Source: Paraburkholderia sp. PREW-6R (GTDB taxonomy: Bacteria > Pseudomonadota > Gammaproteobacteria > Burkholderiales > Burkholderiaceae). Taken from it: 64,000 bases of DNA. The position numbers and the translations under genes are program-made. Shown here piece by piece: positions 63,461 to 64,000 of this stretch. The notes under the pieces are model-generated. The model ran no database searches. It was not told where the DNA came from and saw only the letters and a list, made by a program, of their open reading frames with translations. The DNA is taken from assembly GCF_039621805.1 (NCBI RefSeq), contig NZ_CP155075.1, forward strand, positions 868,001 through 932,000, given 5' to 3'. How positions within the stretch are numbered: position 1 is the first letter of the stretch; each line of letters starts with the position of its first letter.

Positions 63461-64000
63461 GTGCAAGCCTGTCTATTCCTGACTGGTCGAACTGGACCCG
63501 AACCGCTCGTTGATGCGCTCGCGCTGCAACATGCGGCGGCGCGAATCGAGGGCTTGCGGCGCATGATCGTGCACGAACCGGTGTCCGGTCAGATCGATCC
63601 GCGCATCACCGCGCGCGACGATGCGCCTTCGTGCGCGATCCAGTGTTATTTCGACGAGCTCGCGCCGCTCGAAGCCGCGTTGCAAACCGATGGCGCGATC
63701 CATCGCGCGCTGAGCATATCAGCGCGCGTCGAATTGCACGCCGGGAGCTTCACGCAGCAGGTGATGGCGGTGCGCGGCTTCACACCGCCGACAGCGGCCG
63801 TTGAGGAAGAAACATACACCGAACGTTGCACGTACCTTGTCGCGTATGAAGGTCCGGCCGACGATTTCAACGCGTGGCTCACGCACTATCTGCACGGGCA
63901 CTCGCCGCTCATGCTGCGATTGCCGGGCGTTCGTGAGGTTGAAATCTACACGGGTCTCGACAGCACGAGCGGCTTGCCCTTCGCGCGCGCCCATGCCATG
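63461..64000 (+). CDS. EthD-domain-like protein, 3' end outside window
   Basis: Open frame of 180 codons without stop at the right edge. GTG start is two bases after the flavin reductase stop, so cotranscribed and coupled. Contains two half-similar segments (ending QVMAVRGFTPPTA and HYLHGHSPLMLRLPGVREVEIY), the second with the HxxxH..PGV pattern of EthD/ferredoxin-like-fold proteins. Such proteins accompany oxygenase systems. Likely a pathway accessory; function uncertain. Confidence 0.7.
   Translation, partial: MQACLFLTGRTGPEPLVDALALQHAAARIEGLRRMIVHEPVSGQIDPRITARDDAPSCAIQCYFDELAPLEAALQTDGAIHRALSISARVELHAGSFTQQVMAVRGFTPPTAAVEEETYTERCTYLVAYEGPADDFNAWLTHYLHGHSPLMLRLPGVREVEIYTGLDSTSGLPFARAHAM

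Noticed and set aside
1..64000. CRISPR arrays, tRNA, rRNA, insertion sequences, prophage or plasmid origins
   Set aside because: Looked for regularly spaced repeats, cloverleaf-like stems, transposase motifs and terminal inverted repeats; none was convincing. A covariance or IS search would be decisive.

Overview
The window is a high-GC, gene-dense bacterial sequence that fits the Burkholderiaceae, most likely a Paraburkholderia- or Caballeronia-type secondary replicon. The signs are small family-typical proteins (DUF4148, DUF3562), a Burkholderia-type trimeric porin, a catB-catC-catA catechol operon, many stand-alone short-chain dehydrogenases (SDRs) each beside a divergent regulator, and several decayed genes. 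No rRNA, tRNA, CRISPR array, intact insertion sequence or replication origin was recognised. Species assignment is inference.

Layout. 0-9.5 kb: end of an SDR, a lipocalin lipoprotein, a Nudix hydrolase divergent from a DeoR-type regulator, a D-cysteine desulfhydrase, an SDR divergent from a GlxA-type AraC regulator, a tautomerase, and a two-gene envelope unit (phosphodiesterase lipoprotein plus an unknown exported partner). 9.6-14.7 kb: a PAS-GGDEF-EAL protein and a chemoreceptor. 15-23 kb: small proteins, a putative ribbon-helix-helix protein with a palindromic promoter, a dihydroxyphthalate-decarboxylase-like gene divergent from a MarR regulator, a manganese-riboswitch-like leader before a broken mntP, a UPF0114 membrane protein, a DUF4148 protein followed by a cluster of hairpins, a DJ-1/PfpI hydratase and a YCII protein. 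23-31 kb: a phosphotransferase, an EamA transporter, a Tat-exported metallo-beta-lactamase-fold hydrolase, a metallophosphoesterase, a cysteine hydrolase and a truncated alpha/beta hydrolase. 30.5-34 kb: a poorly conserved block of hypothetical genes.

34-46 kb: a dense oxidoreductase/regulator region. Two related sets, each with an SDR and an NTF2-like protein, lie under different divergent regulators (HxlR and TetR). A decayed azoreductase, two F420-reductase-like proteins, a GFA-family protein, a LysR/DUF1579 pair and a methyltransferase accompany them. The TetR/SDR intergenic region has three related palindromes, one lying inside a near-consensus sigma-70 promoter. 46-53 kb: YfdX protein, GH15 glucoamylase/trehalase with an SDR, a HAF-repeat secreted protein and another SDR. 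53-64 kb: a catabolic region with a class II aldolase, an aromatic-acid MFS transporter, a porin, a ketopantoate-reductase-like protein, catBCA, and a divergent two-component flavin monooxygenase operon (acyl-CoA-dehydrogenase-fold oxygenase, flavin reductase, EthD-like protein) running off the right edge.

How they fit: the right third reads as aromatic uptake (porin, MFS), ring activation (flavin monooxygenase) and catechol ortho-cleavage to the beta-ketoadipate pathway. The middle region reads as regulated detoxification of electrophiles or quinones. I see no clearly new multi-gene system. The best leads are the TetR triple operator, the duplicated SDR/NTF2 cassette, the palindrome-controlled basic ribbon-helix-helix protein, the orphan manganese riboswitch with a dead mntP, and the uncharacterised two-gene units.
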